A stretch of DNA of 64,000 nt, taken from Geomonas diazotrophica. Its GTDB lineage: Bacteria > Desulfobacterota > Desulfuromonadia > Geobacterales > Geobacteraceae. The stretch covers positions 1 through 64,000 of the forward strand of contig NZ_JAHLMF010000018.1 of assembly GCF_018919385.1 (NCBI RefSeq), read 5' to 3'. The first letter of the stretch is position 1, and every line of letters starts with the position of its first letter. The notes beneath the pieces are model-generated. The model was given only the letters and a program-made list of their open reading frames with translations. It was not told where the DNA came from and did no database searches. The position numbers and the translations under genes are program-made. Shown piece by piece: positions 27,790 through 37,525 of the stretch.

Positions 27790-29628
27790 ATGCTGCTAAA
27801 AAGCCTTGTTTTCCTCGTTCTCACTACGCTCTTGGTGGCGGGGTGCGGAGGTGGTTCCGCCGACAACGCCACTGGAGTCTCGAAGCTTGCCCAGTCCCAA
27901 AAGTGCATGGACGCAAGCTGCCACGCCGGCTCCGTCTCGCCGGGAACGGGCGCCCTGATCGTCCAGGAGTGGCTCAATTCCACGCACAACACGAACAACG
28001 GTGCGGGATGCGCCGACTGTCACGAACCCCACCCCGGCCACCCGGAGTCCTGTGCCAAATGTCACGGCGGAGGAAGCGGCGTGGCGACGCAGAATCCCGA
28101 CGCGAGCCGCAAGTGCGACAAGTGCCACGGGCTCTCGCACCCCAACGACATCCAGGTGAGGCTCGCGCCGCAGCACTTCGGCAACATGACCGCGAGCATC
28201 AACAACAGCACCTACCGCGCCTCCTACCTTAGCTCCAATTACGTGGGCAACTGCCGCAAGTGCCACAACCCGCACGATCCGACCACGGCGATGTCGGCCA
28301 ACGCGGAGTGGGCCGAGTCCGGGCACGGCAACGTGCTCTCCGGCGCGAGAACCCGCTACGAATTCAAGACCCGCGGCAGCTACGAGCCGGTCAACTTGAC
28401 CTTCCAGTACTACTGCGTCCGTTGCCACACCTCTACCGGCTACATCCAGTTCGTGACCAGCGGCTTCTCCGACCTGAAACCCTTCGCAGGCCCCGGCTAT
28501 GCGGTGGTGCAGAACTATCCGGTCAAAGTCGCACCCGGCGCCGCGCAGCCGGCAGACGCCCCCTCGCCGGACAAGACCAAGGAAGTCACCGCCTGCAACG
28601 TCTGCCATGACAACGGCGCCGGCCGTGCCTACAACTGGGCCACCCGCGCGGTACCGGCTTACCGCGGCTACTACAACTTCTCGTCCTCCAACAGCTCCCC
28701 GACGGTGAAACTCAACAACAAGGTGACCGTCTATCCCGACCTCAGCGACTCCAACGTCTGCATCCCCTGCCATTCCGGCCGCGGCCTCGGCTCGATGATC
28801 TATGACGCGCAGGCCGCGGGGATGGACTTTAGCAACACCTCCACGCCGGGGGCCCACGACCGCGCCGCAGCAACCCTTATCTTCCGTACCGGAGGGTACG
28901 AGTTCATCGGCAGGAACTATGTTCCGGCGAGGTTCCTCCACGGCAAGATCGGCGTGGCCAACGAGCATGGCACCGGCAACGCCGGACCGTGCGCGACCTG
29001 CCACATGAAGACACCCACGCCGCACGATTTCCAACCGGTGGTGAAGGACAGCACCGGTACCATTACCTCCATCGCCAGCACGGCGTGTGCCCATTGCCAC
29101 ACCGGCGACCCGCTGCAACTTACTCCGGCCGTCCTGCAAACCAAGAAGGAAGGTTACGCCGCGGCAATAGCCATGCTGAACGTCCTCAAGACGGATTCGA
29201 CGCTGCCGGCCAACCCGCTCAACCCCTCGCGTTCGAAGGTGCGTCCCTTGGCCAACAAGAACTCCGACTACAACGCGGCCTTCCCCGGCGGCGGTGCCAA
29301 CACCATGGGTGCCTTCTTCAACGCGAGCCTGCTGCAAAACGAGCCCTGCGCGTTCGCGCACACCCCCCAGTACACCAAGCGGCTCATCTACGACTCCATC
29401 GACTGGCTGAACAACGGTGTGCTTGACAATGACGTCGAAGCTGCCATCAACAACGCGACGCTGGCCGTGAACAGCAGCACCGGAAAAGTCTCGCTCAGCA
29501 ATCCCATCATGGGAGGAAATTACATTGCGGCACAGGCTCCCGGTGTCGCATACGCAGCGGCCTTCGCCAAGGTGAAAGCGGACGCCATTAACTGGCTGTT
29601 GGGCGGCCCCGGTGGGGGACGCCCGTAA
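27790..29628 (+). CDS. multiheme c-type cytochrome lipoprotein (ten heme motifs)
   Basis: The protein is 612 residues from the ATG at 27790, which has GGGAGGG upstream. It begins with a lipoprotein signal (LLVAGC, C19). It has nine CXXCH motifs (CADCH, CAKCH, CDKCH, CRKCH, CVRCH, CNVCH, CIPCH, CATCH, CAHCH). The first site is a wider CX4CH (CMDASCH). A possible eleventh site is broken to CAFAH near residue 519. Extra histidines near the motifs could serve as sixth ligands. It is probably an outer-membrane or surface electron-transfer protein, as many Geobacter cytochromes are. I do not recognise it as OmcB, OmcS, OmcZ or another named one. The queH gene follows 8 nt after its stop codon. Confidence 0.88.
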   Translation: MLLKSLVFLVLTTLLVAGCGGGSADNATGVSKLAQSQKCMDASCHAGSVSPGTGALIVQEWLNSTHNTNNGAGCADCHEPHPGHPESCAKCHGGGSGVATQNPDASRKCDKCHGLSHPNDIQVRLAPQHFGNMTASINNSTYRASYLSSNYVGNCRKCHNPHDPTTAMSANAEWAESGHGNVLSGARTRYEFKTRGSYEPVNLTFQYYCVRCHTSTGYIQFVTSGFSDLKPFAGPGYAVVQNYPVKVAPGAAQPADAPSPDKTKEVTACNVCHDNGAGRAYNWATRAVPAYRGYYNFSSSNSSPTVKLNNKVTVYPDLSDSNVCIPCHSGRGLGSMIYDAQAAGMDFSNTSTPGAHDRAAATLIFRTGGYEFIGRNYVPARFLHGKIGVANEHGTGNAGPCATCHMKTPTPHDFQPVVKDSTGTITSIASTACAHCHTGDPLQLTPAVLQTKKEGYAAAIAMLNVLKTDSTLPANPLNPSRSKVRPLANKNSDYNAAFPGGGANTMGAFFNASLLQNEPCAFAHTPQYTKRLIYDSIDWLNNGVLDNDVEAAINNATLAVNSSTGKVSLSNPIMGGNYIAAQAPGVAYAAAFAKVKADAINWLLGGPGGGRP

Positions 29629-29636
29629 GGGAAAGC

Positions 29637-30167
29637 ATGAAGATACTGCTGCACATCTGCTGCGCGCCCTGTGCCATCTACCCGGTGAAGGAACTGAGAT
29701 CCGCCGGGCTCGATGTCACGGGGTTCTTCTTCAACCACAACATCCACCCGTACACCGAGTACAGGCTGCGCATGGAAGCGCTGAAAACCTACGCGAAGCT
29801 GGTGGAGTTGGAGGTGCACTACCGGGAGGAATACCTGCTGGAGGAGTTTCTCTCCAACGTGGCCGGGGAGCCGGACGGGCGCTGCGCCTACTGCTACCGC
29901 TCCCGGCTGGAGGAAGCGGCCAGGAGCGCGGCCGAGCTCGGCTTCAAAAGGTTCACCTCCACCCTGCTCTACAGCCGCTACCAAAACCAGGAGATGATCC
30001 GCGAATTCGGCGTCAAACTTGGCGAGCGTTACGGCGTCGAGTTCCACTACCAGGACTTCCGTACCGGCTGGCAGGAAGGGATCAACCTCTCCAAGGAGAT
30101 GGGGCTGTACCGCCAGAAATACTGCGGCTGCATCTACAGCGAAAAGGAACGCTACGTAAGGAAGTAG
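29637..30167 (+). CDS. queH: epoxyqueuosine reductase QueH
   Basis: QueH reduces epoxyqueuosine to queuosine in tRNA, the final step, replacing the cobalamin enzyme QueG. The 176-residue protein has the family cysteines: HICCAPC near the N-terminus (C8, C9, C12), CAYCY (C83, C86) and YCGCIYS (C163, C165). In characterised QueH such cysteines bind an iron-sulfur cluster and a second metal. Length is typical. It lies 8 nt after the cytochrome gene and is followed by a strong terminator. The pathway partner tgt is at 4 kb. Confidence 0.92.
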   Translation: MKILLHICCAPCAIYPVKELRSAGLDVTGFFFNHNIHPYTEYRLRMEALKTYAKLVELEVHYREEYLLEEFLSNVAGEPDGRCAYCYRSRLEEAARSAAELGFKRFTSTLLYSRYQNQEMIREFGVKLGERYGVEFHYQDFRTGWQEGINLSKEMGLYRQKYCGCIYSEKERYVRK

Positions 30168-30185
30168 CGAGCCAGGCGAAATTAC

Positions 30186-30221
30186 AAGGGGACCGGCTCA
30201 GCAGGTGCCAGTCCCCTTTTT
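30186..30221 (+). terminator. rho-independent terminator after queH
   Basis: AAGGGGAC (30186-30193) pairs with GTCCCCTT, with further pairing of GGC/GCC inside, and a TTTTT run ends it at about 30221. Confidence 0.8.
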
Positions 30222-30255
30222 ACCACCAACGCGACAGCGGAAGGCGGTCACAGGT

Positions 30256-30356
30256 TGTAGGGGCAAACAATCATTTGCCCAGCCGCTCATGCCCTTATTG
30301 CCGCTGTGGCGACCTGGGCGCTGCGGCACCGGGGCGAATGATTATTCGCCCCTACA
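30256..30356. repeat. two palindromic repeat copies between queH and the DUF2905 gene
   Basis: Copies of the GGGCGAATAATCATTCGCCC-type palindrome lie at 30256-30280 (GGGGCAAACAATCATTTGCC variant) and 30332-30356, the second inverted relative to the first. They are 52 bp apart. No gene lies between them. Confidence 0.75.
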
Positions 30357-30405
30357 GGTTCGCGCCACCCGCCTCGTCTTCACGACACCGCACGAGGACT
30401 CTCTC

Positions 30406-30618
30406 ATGCCTTCCTTCGGCAAATCCCTCATCATCCTGGGGCTGATCATCGCCGCCATCGGCGCGCTCTTTACCCTCGCCGGCCGGATCCCGTGGCTTGG
30501 GCGGCTTCCCGGCGACATCTACGTGAAGAAGGAAAACTTCACCTTCTACTTCCCGCTGGCCACCAGCATCATCATCTCGCTGGTGCTCTCCTTCATCCTC
30601 TGGCTGTTCCGCAGATAG
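30406..30618 (+). CDS. small DUF2905-type membrane protein
   Basis: The 70-residue protein has two hydrophobic helices at about 7-27 and 49-68. They flank a short loop LAGRIPWLGRLPGDIYVKKE, which matches the DUF2905 family of small two-helix proteins. The GRLPGDI motif is the best-conserved part. Function is unknown. The ATG at 30406 gives the standard N-terminus; an upstream in-frame extension is repeat DNA. Confidence 0.82.
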   Translation: MPSFGKSLIILGLIIAAIGALFTLAGRIPWLGRLPGDIYVKKENFTFYFPLATSIIISLVLSFILWLFRR

Positions 30619-30709
30619 CCCTCTTGCGCTCCCTCAACTCCTCCGCTCCGCCCGCTCTCCCCCTCCGGGGGCGGGACCACGAACGGGGTTGCAGGCTCAA
30701 GATGCGCTG

Positions 30710-31861
30710 TTAATCGGATGCCCCGCCCATCGCAACGATCTTGCCACCTTTCTCCAGGCGGAATAGATCGCCGCGCCAACGCACCCGGTTGCCGATGAGC
30801 GACAGCCCCCAGACGCCGAAAGAAAGCGCGTCCCGCAGCGGCAGGAGCCAGAGCCAGCGCGGCAACAGCCGGTCCCGCACCAACTGGCGGCTGTAGATCG
30901 TCGACACCACCGAACGCACCAGGTAGAGCAGCGCCGCGGCCAGCCAGCCGGCGGCGCCTCCCCCCGAAAGCAGCAGGGCGAGCACCGCCCCCGGAAAGGG
31001 GAGCGTGATCCCCGAAGCGAGGTACCCTCCCGGGCGGGAGATCCGCATGGTGCGCCCCCAGCGCAGTTGCCGCGACAGGAGCTCGCTAAGCTTCTCGTCA
31101 CCCCGCATCACGCTTTCCACGAAGTACGGCGAGAGCTCCAACCGGTAGCCGGCCCGATGGATCATGTTACCCAACTGGTAGTCGTCGGCGAGGTAATCGA
31201 CCAGCGCCTCGAAGCCCCCTATCCGCTCCAGCGCCTCCCTGCGCACCGCCATCGACGCCCCCAGCGCGAAGGAAAGCCCCTCCAGCTTCAACGCGGCCAT
31301 GACGTTCGGAATCATCTCGCAGCAAAAGCCAAGCGCCTCGATGGCGCAGCCGGTGCCCCGAACCTGCGAACTGCGGTACAGCGAGGTTACCAGCCCCACC
31401 TCCGGATCGGCGAAGGGGGCGCAGACCTGGCGCAGGTACCCTTCCCCTACCCTGATGTCGCTGTCGCAGACCACCAGCAGCGGGTGTTTCGCCTTGGCGT
31501 AGGCGTGCATCAGGTTGCAGACCTTGTAGTTGGCCCCGTGGATGCCGGGGTCGACCACCAGCTCGATGTCCGTTTCCGGGTAGGCCTGCATCAGCCGTTC
31601 GATGATGGGGAGCACCGGATCCTCGTGAGAGGCCACGGCGAAGACGATCTGGTAACGGGGGTAGTCCTGTCTGCAGAAGGACGAGAAGTTTTCGAAGCTG
31701 TCGCCGTCCACGCCGCGCACCGGCTTCAGGATGGAGACCGGCGGCGCGTGGTCGGGGAGAGCCACGGGGTTTGCGAAGAAGCTGCGGCCGCAGTGGAGCG
31801 TGATCGCGGCGTAGGCGAGGGAAGGGGTGACGGCAAGGAACGGGAGGGCTTCGCGCAGCAT
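30710..31861 (-). CDS. hpnI: hopanoid biosynthesis glycosyltransferase HpnI
   Basis: HpnI adds N-acetylglucosamine to bacteriohopanetetrol on the way to aminosugar hopanoids. The 383-residue GT2 protein resembles ceramide glucosyltransferase. It has an N-terminal membrane helix, then PPVSILKPVRGVD. The metal/sugar aspartates are in DSDIRV, and the QLRWGRTMR motif is the Q/RXXRW acceptor site. C-terminal membrane segments follow. hpnK and hpnJ, which normally follow in that branch, are not seen here. Its ATG overlaps the stop of the methyltransferase gene upstream. Confidence 0.87.
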   Translation of the reverse strand: MLREALPFLAVTPSLAYAAITLHCGRSFFANPVALPDHAPPVSILKPVRGVDGDSFENFSSFCRQDYPRYQIVFAVASHEDPVLPIIERLMQAYPETDIELVVDPGIHGANYKVCNLMHAYAKAKHPLLVVCDSDIRVGEGYLRQVCAPFADPEVGLVTSLYRSSQVRGTGCAIEALGFCCEMIPNVMAALKLEGLSFALGASMAVRREALERIGGFEALVDYLADDYQLGNMIHRAGYRLELSPYFVESVMRGDEKLSELLSRQLRWGRTMRISRPGGYLASGITLPFPGAVLALLLSGGGAAGWLAAALLYLVRSVVSTIYSRQLVRDRLLPRWLWLLPLRDALSFGVWGLSLIGNRVRWRGDLFRLEKGGKIVAMGGASD

Positions 31862-32469
31862 CAGCGGATCCTTTCCACCAGCACCAGGTACGGTGCGGTG
31901 TCTGGGCGGTTAAGTTGCCGGTGGCGCCAGACGTTGAACCGCCCCGGGTGCAGGGAGGCGGCCCACCCTTCGACCGCGGCCGCTTCCTGCGGGCCGCCGG
32001 CGTGACCGGTGTAGAGTGCGATGGTGACGATGCCGCCGGGTACCAGCAGTTCCGCCGCCTGCCTCAGCGCGGCCACGGTATTGGCCGGGTCGGTGACGAG
32101 ACCGGTGTCACCTCCCGGAAGGTAGCCGAGGTTGAAGGCGACCGCCGTTATTCCTTGCGGCACGAAGTCGGCGAGCCGCTCGTGTCCGGCCTCTATCAGC
32201 CGCACCTGCGCCAGCCGTCCTTCCCGCTCAAGCAGTTCGCGCGTGGCCGCGATGGCGCGCGGCTGAACGTCGAAGGCCCAGACCGTCCCCCCCTCACCGA
32301 CCAGTTCCGCGAGCAGCAGGGTATCGAGGCCGTTGCCGCAGGTGGCGTCCAGCACCAGGTCTCCCGGGCGCACCCGCTCTTTCAGGAAGTAGTGCGAAAG
32401 CGGCACCGCCCCGCGCAAAGATTCAGCCTTGTTGCCAGCCTTCCCCACATGTCCCCCAAACGACCACAT
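31861..32469 (-). CDS. class I SAM-dependent methyltransferase (YtqB/MnmM-like)
   Basis: The protein is about 202 residues from the ATG at 32469. It has the SAM-binding glycine loop VLDATCGNGLDTLLLAELVG, an acidic strand end WAFDVQPRAIAATRELL, and the family motif AVAFNLGYLPGGD. These match the rRNA-methylase-like YtqB family. Its Bacillus member MnmM methylates nm5s2U34 of tRNA, and that role is not shown here. It overlaps hpnI by one base in a hopanoid locus, but a link to hopanoids is uncertain. The frame extends upstream to 32550 through a GC-rich repeat, so that longer start is unlikely. The start remains unsure because the ribosome binding site is poor. Confidence 0.68.
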   Translation of the reverse strand: MWSFGGHVGKAGNKAESLRGAVPLSHYFLKERVRPGDLVLDATCGNGLDTLLLAELVGEGGTVWAFDVQPRAIAATRELLEREGRLAQVRLIEAGHERLADFVPQGITAVAFNLGYLPGGDTGLVTDPANTVAALRQAAELLVPGGIVTIALYTGHAGGPQEAAAVEGWAASLHPGRFNVWRHRQLNRPDTAPYLVLVERIR

Positions 32470-32586
32470 ATCCCCTCGCCCTCCGGGAGAGGGGCAGGGG
32501 TGAGGGCACGGCCGCGAAGGCCGCCCCTTGTGGCCAAGACAATCCCTCACATCAAGAGCGGACGGGCGAATGATTATTCGCCCCTA
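32460..32586. repeat. GC-rich and palindromic repeats upstream of the methyltransferase
   Basis: A CCCTCGCC...GGGAGAGGGG stem (about 32473-32496) and the palindrome copy at 32564-32586 fill the gap between the methyltransferase gene and hpnN. Confidence 0.6.
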
Positions 32587-32592
32587 CGGATC

Positions 32593-35241
32593 TTATTTTT
32601 TGGCAGCCAGCGTCAGCACCGCCGGGAGGGTGACCATGAACGCTATCTGGCAGGCGACCATCCCGAGCGACATGACGGCGCCGATGCTGAACACCCCCTG
32701 GTGCCGTGCCACCATGAGCGCGCCGAAACTGGCCATGATGGTCAGCGTGTTCAGAAGGACCCCGACCCCGGTGGAACTAAGGACCACGCCCGCCGCGCTC
32801 CCCTCCTCGCGCCGGTACCGGTTGATGATGTAGATCCCGGAATCGACCGCTATCCCGAGGACCAGCGGCATGACGATGATGTTCGCCGAGTTGAAGCTGA
32901 TACCGAAGAGCCACATGCCGCTCACCATGAAGAGCAGCCCCACCAGCAGCGGCACCAGGCCGATCAGTGCGTACTTGACGCTCCTGAAAGCAACAAGGAG
33001 AATGCCCACGATGGCGACGAAGGCGTAGATGAAGGCAAGGCGGTAGGAGTCGCGCATGATGGTCATCGACTCGTAGACCATCACCGGCTCCCCGGTCGCG
33101 TGCGGATCGACGCTCCTCACCTCGTCCACGAAGGCCTTGAGCGGCTCGCGGTTGAAGATCTCCCCCTTGGGAGCCACCTGCAGCATCAACTTCCCGCTCT
33201 TACCCACAAAACGGGAACGGAGCTCCTTGGGCACGTCCGCCTCGGTGACCGGCTTGGCGGCCAGGCTCTGCTTCAACAGTTCGATCTTCCCGGGGAGTTC
33301 CTTGAACATCCCCCCCTGGAAATCCTGGAGCATCCCCACCGCGTTCTTGTCCCTCTCCTTCTCCAGTCCCGCGAAGAACCTGTCGAGGGTCGCCACGAAC
33401 GCGGCGGCCTCTTTCGCCTCCGGGAGCCGCTCCTGCTCCAGCCGCGCCTTGAGCGCCACCGCGGCGTTCCGGAAGGCCTCGAAAACCTTGGGGAGCTCCA
33501 TCAGCGAGAGGCTCTCCTCGTAGGGGACCGGCTTCACATCGGCAAGCTCCCTGCGCAGCGCGGCCAGCTCCGCGAGCTTCTCCTGCTGATGATCCGGCAC
33601 CAGGGTGCTCAGGCTCACCACGTGGTCAACGCTTGGCAGCCGCTCCAGCCTTGCCGTCTTCGCCTGCGCTTCCGCGGGGCTATTGGCCGTCACCACGGCG
33701 AAGTAGCCGCTGTTCTCCTTGCTTCTCATCAGCTTGTAGGCGTAGGTGACCGACTCCAGCCCCTTGGCCTGCAGGTTCATGAGGTTGTAATCGAAGGAGA
33801 CCCGGGACAGGGGGTAGAAGGAGGCCGCGCAAAGGGCGAGGGTGAGGCCGATCACCAGCCTGGGGCGGCCGAAGAGGAGCCGGGACAGCACGCCGTGCTC
33901 GCTTAGGCGGACCGCCGCTGCGCGGGTACGCGACCCGCGGTACCGGGCAAGGAGCACCAGCAGGGCGGGGAGCACGGTGAAGGTGACCAGGACGCAGATG
34001 ACCACCCCACCTGCCGCTATGACGCCCAGTTCGGCGATGCCGCGGAAGTCGGTGAAGACGAAGGTCAAAAAGGCGGCGGCGACGGTTGCGGCGGCCATCA
34101 CGATGGCCCAGACGTTCCTGGTCATCCCCGTTTCCAGGGCGACCATCTCCCCCGCCCCCAGCTTCAGCTCCTCCTGGTAGCGCAGCACCACCTGGATGCC
34201 GTACTCGATGCCGATGCCGATCAGCATCACGGCGAACACCATGGAAAGTATGTTCAGGTGCCCCACCGCGACAGTGGCGAACCCGAAGGAGAGCGAGATG
34301 GCGACGAGCAGCGACACCATGGCCGCCGCCACGTTCAGCACGCCGCGGAAGGCGAAGAGGAGCAGGACAACGGTCAGCACCAGGGAGACCACCGTCGCCA
34401 GGGTGATGTCCTTTTCGCTGGTGGTCATCTCCTCGTGCTCCAGGACCGGGGTCCCGGTGAGCCCCACGCTCACCCCCTTGAACTCGGGGAGGGCCTTCAG
34501 GCGGGCCACCTCGGCACGGACCACGGCTATCGCCGCCTGGGCCGGGACGAAGCCCGCCATGTCCCGCACCGGGAGCGCGGTCAGTATCTGCTGGCGCCCC
34601 GCTCGCGCGAAGGCGGAATTCGGGTTCATGAAGACGCTCTCCATGGAGGGGACGCTCCCCTTCCCGGTCCCGAAGCTGGTGAAGCCGGCTCCCAGCTTGT
34701 CCAGCATGAACAGTATCCCCGGCAGCTCCTTCCGGTCGCCGGCGAGGTAGCGCTCTATGCTGCCGGTCATGTGGGTGAAGAGCGTCTGCACCGAGGGTGA
34801 CGCGGAGAGCGCCCGCAGTGCCGGCGCCGCCAGGGTCAGGTTGCGGCGCAGCTCCCTGATGTCCTCCAGGGGCATGAACAGCAGGCCGTTGTCCCGGAAA
34901 TAGGGGAGCGCGTAAGGGTAGAAGACGTCGGAGAAGTGTGCCTTGTCCCTGGCGAGCGCGTCGTGCAGGCGGTTGCCGAAACTCCCCACCTTATCGGCAT
35001 CGCCCCCCTCGATCACCACCACGATGTCCTCCATGCTGCCGAACTCGGCACGGAAGGCGCGATAGTCGCGGTTGAAGGAGGTGTTCTGCGGCATCAGGTC
35101 GTCGCGACCGGTGAGAAACTCCATGCGCTGGGCGGTGAGCCAGATGGAGAGCACGGACAGGAGCAGCGCCAGGGCCAGCACCAGCCAGGGGCGGCGCGCC
35201 GCCAGGGAGAACAGCAGACTTGTTTTCGGAGCTTCATTCAT
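32593..35241 (-). CDS. hpnN: hopanoid transporter HpnN (RND family)
   Basis: HpnN is an RND-type inner-membrane exporter that moves hopanoids to the outer membrane. The 882-residue protein has two sterol-sensing/RND halves, with clusters of hydrophobic helices near 17-35, 270-440 and 700-880. Two large periplasmic loops separate them. The motif GIGIEYGIQVVLRYQEEL in the first half and GIAVDSGIYIINRYRRE in the second are the conserved RND helix pair. The ATG at 35241 is used because the upstream frame has no signal-like N-terminus. It is transcribed away from shc, with which it shares a 229-bp divergent gap. Confidence 0.9.
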   Translation of the reverse strand: MNEAPKTSLLFSLAARRPWLVLALALLLSVLSIWLTAQRMEFLTGRDDLMPQNTSFNRDYRAFRAEFGSMEDIVVVIEGGDADKVGSFGNRLHDALARDKAHFSDVFYPYALPYFRDNGLLFMPLEDIRELRRNLTLAAPALRALSASPSVQTLFTHMTGSIERYLAGDRKELPGILFMLDKLGAGFTSFGTGKGSVPSMESVFMNPNSAFARAGRQQILTALPVRDMAGFVPAQAAIAVVRAEVARLKALPEFKGVSVGLTGTPVLEHEEMTTSEKDITLATVVSLVLTVVLLLFAFRGVLNVAAAMVSLLVAISLSFGFATVAVGHLNILSMVFAVMLIGIGIEYGIQVVLRYQEELKLGAGEMVALETGMTRNVWAIVMAAATVAAAFLTFVFTDFRGIAELGVIAAGGVVICVLVTFTVLPALLVLLARYRGSRTRAAAVRLSEHGVLSRLLFGRPRLVIGLTLALCAASFYPLSRVSFDYNLMNLQAKGLESVTYAYKLMRSKENSGYFAVVTANSPAEAQAKTARLERLPSVDHVVSLSTLVPDHQQEKLAELAALRRELADVKPVPYEESLSLMELPKVFEAFRNAAVALKARLEQERLPEAKEAAAFVATLDRFFAGLEKERDKNAVGMLQDFQGGMFKELPGKIELLKQSLAAKPVTEADVPKELRSRFVGKSGKLMLQVAPKGEIFNREPLKAFVDEVRSVDPHATGEPVMVYESMTIMRDSYRLAFIYAFVAIVGILLVAFRSVKYALIGLVPLLVGLLFMVSGMWLFGISFNSANIIVMPLVLGIAVDSGIYIINRYRREEGSAAGVVLSSTGVGVLLNTLTIMASFGALMVARHQGVFSIGAVMSLGMVACQIAFMVTLPAVLTLAAKK

Positions 35242-35470
35242 AAGATCATTGGCCTTTTCCGCACAATAAATTAAGCGCATGCAACCTAGCACACCCCGGG
35301 CGCACAATCAACAGCACCAGAGCAAATCATTGTTTTCATTAAGAAAAAAAACTCAACCTAGGAAAAAACAGTGTACCTTTTCACAAATACATGGTAGATT
35401 TCCACCCTTGTAACTATGTACAATCCAGCTACACTGGGTTAAATCGTCCCAATCCGGCAGAAAGGAGTAT

Positions 35471-37516
35471 GTGGTGACCTCCCCCTTCAAACACCCCATA
35501 TCACATGCACTCACCTCATTCAACGGCATCGCTAGTGAGCCGGAATTGAACGTCGAACACAAGGCAGGGGCAACGGTCCACCAGTTCCCCCCCGCTCTCT
35601 GGAAGAGTAAGCCGGGCAAGGCAAAGAGCCCCCTCGACCTCGCCATTGAAGGTAGCCGCGACTTCTTCTTCCGCGAACAGCTCCCCAAAGGTTATTGGTG
35701 GGCCGAGCTCGAATCCAATGTCACCATAACCGCAGAATATATAATGCTGCTCCACTTCCTTGGGCTGGTCGATCACGAGCGCGAGCGCAAGATGAGCAAC
35801 TACCTCCTCTCCAAGCAGACCGAGGAGGGATTCTGGACCATCTATTACGGCGGCCCGGGCGACCTTTCCACCACCGTCGAGGCCTACTTCGCCTTGAAGC
35901 TCGCGGGGTACCCGGCCGAGCACCCGGCGCTCGTGAAGGCGCGGGCCTTCATCCTGGGGAAGGGGGGCGTGATCAAGTCGCGCGTCTTCACCAAGATCTT
36001 CCTGGCGCTTTTCGGCGAGTTCGACTGGCTCGGGGTCCCCAGCATGCCGGTCGAGCTGAACCTGCTCCCGAACTGGGCCTACATCAACATCTACGAGTTC
36101 TCCAGCTGGGCCAGGGCCACCATCATCCCGCTCTCCATCGTGATGTTCAAACGGCCGGTGCACAAGCTCCCCCCCGCGCAGAGGGTGCAGGAACTTTTCG
36201 TCCGGCCGCCGCGCGCCATCGACTACACCTTCACCAAGGAAGAAGGGATCTTCACCTGGAAGAACTTCTTCATCGGCCTGGACCACATGCTGAAGGTCTA
36301 CGAGCGGAGCCCCCTCCGCCCCTTCAGGAAGCGGGCCATGGCCAAGGCCGAGGAGTGGGTGCTTGAGCACCAGGAGGAGTCTGGGGACTGGGGCGGGATC
36401 CAGCCCGCCATGCTGAACGCGGTACTGGCGCTGAGCGTGCTCGGCTACGAAAACGAACACCCGGCGGTGTCCCAGGGGCTCAAGGCGCTGGAGCACTTCT
36501 GCATCGAGACCGACGACCATCTCGTGCTGCAGTCCTGCGTCTCGCCGGTGTGGGACACGGCGCTCGCCCTCAAGGCACTCATCGACGCCGGGGTGCCGTC
36601 GGACCATCCCTCCCTGGTGAAGGGTGCGCAGTGGCTCCTGGAGCGCGAGGTGAGAAAGCCGGGGGACTGGAAGATAAAGTCGCCGGAGCTCGAGCCTGGC
36701 GGCTGGGCCTTCGAGTTCCTGAACGACTGGTACCCGGACGTCGACGACTCCGGCTTCGTCATGATCGCCCTGAAGGGGATCGAGGTGAAGGACCGCAGGT
36801 CGATGAACGACGCGGTGAAAAGGGGCATCAACTGGTGCCTGGGGATGCAGAGCAAAAACGGCGGCTGGGGCGCCTTCGACAAGGACAACACCAGGCACAT
36901 CCTGAACAAGATCCCGTTCGCCGACCTGGAGGCGCTCATCGACCCGCCCACCGCCGATCTCACCGGCAGGATGCTGGAGCTGATGGGGACCTTCGGCTAC
37001 GCCAAGACCTTCCCGGCGGCGCAGCGCGCCCTGGAGTTCCTCAAGAAGAACCAGGAACCGGAAGGTCCCTGGTGGGGACGCTGGGGGGTGAACTACCTCT
37101 ACGGCACCTGGAGCGTGCTCTGCGGGCTTGCCGCCATCGGCGAGGACATGGAGCAGCCGTACATCAAGAAGGCGGTGAACTGGATCAAGTCGCGCCAGAA
37201 CATCGACGGCGGCTGGGGTGAGACCTGCGAATCCTACCACGACGCCACCCTGGCCGGGATGGGGGAGAGCACGGCATCGCAGACCGGCTGGGCGCTCCTC
37301 GGGCTCATGGCGGCCGGCGAGGCGGACTCCTCCACCGTGGTGCGCGGCATCCAGTACCTGATCTCCACGCAGAGGCAGGACGGGACCTGGGACGAGACCC
37401 AGTACACGGGGACCGGGTTCCCGAAGTATTTCATGATCAAGTACCACATCTACCGCAACTGTTTCCCGCTCATGGCGCTGGGGACCTACCGCACCCTCAC
37501 CGGCGGCGCGGAGTAG
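35471..37516 (+). CDS. shc: squalene-hopene cyclase
   Basis: The enzyme (also called HpnF) folds squalene into hopene or hopanol in one membrane-bound step. The 681-residue protein has the catalytic DXDD motif as D423-V-D425-D426 (YPDVDDSGF). Several QW repeats are present, including KNGGWGAFD, QNIDGGWGE and QRQDGTWDE. AAAGGAG at 35461-35467 precedes two GTG codons, 35471 and 35474. The second has the better spacing, so the start may be one codon later. The hpnA gene follows 9 nt after the stop codon. Confidence 0.95.
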   Translation: MVTSPFKHPISHALTSFNGIASEPELNVEHKAGATVHQFPPALWKSKPGKAKSPLDLAIEGSRDFFFREQLPKGYWWAELESNVTITAEYIMLLHFLGLVDHERERKMSNYLLSKQTEEGFWTIYYGGPGDLSTTVEAYFALKLAGYPAEHPALVKARAFILGKGGVIKSRVFTKIFLALFGEFDWLGVPSMPVELNLLPNWAYINIYEFSSWARATIIPLSIVMFKRPVHKLPPAQRVQELFVRPPRAIDYTFTKEEGIFTWKNFFIGLDHMLKVYERSPLRPFRKRAMAKAEEWVLEHQEESGDWGGIQPAMLNAVLALSVLGYENEHPAVSQGLKALEHFCIETDDHLVLQSCVSPVWDTALALKALIDAGVPSDHPSLVKGAQWLLEREVRKPGDWKIKSPELEPGGWAFEFLNDWYPDVDDSGFVMIALKGIEVKDRRSMNDAVKRGINWCLGMQSKNGGWGAFDKDNTRHILNKIPFADLEALIDPPTADLTGRMLELMGTFGYAKTFPAAQRALEFLKKNQEPEGPWWGRWGVNYLYGTWSVLCGLAAIGEDMEQPYIKKAVNWIKSRQNIDGGWGETCESYHDATLAGMGESTASQTGWALLGLMAAGEADSSTVVRGIQYLISTQRQDGTWDETQYTGTGFPKYFMIKYHIYRNCFPLMALGTYRTLTGGAE

Positions 37517-37525
37517 CGGGCGGGT

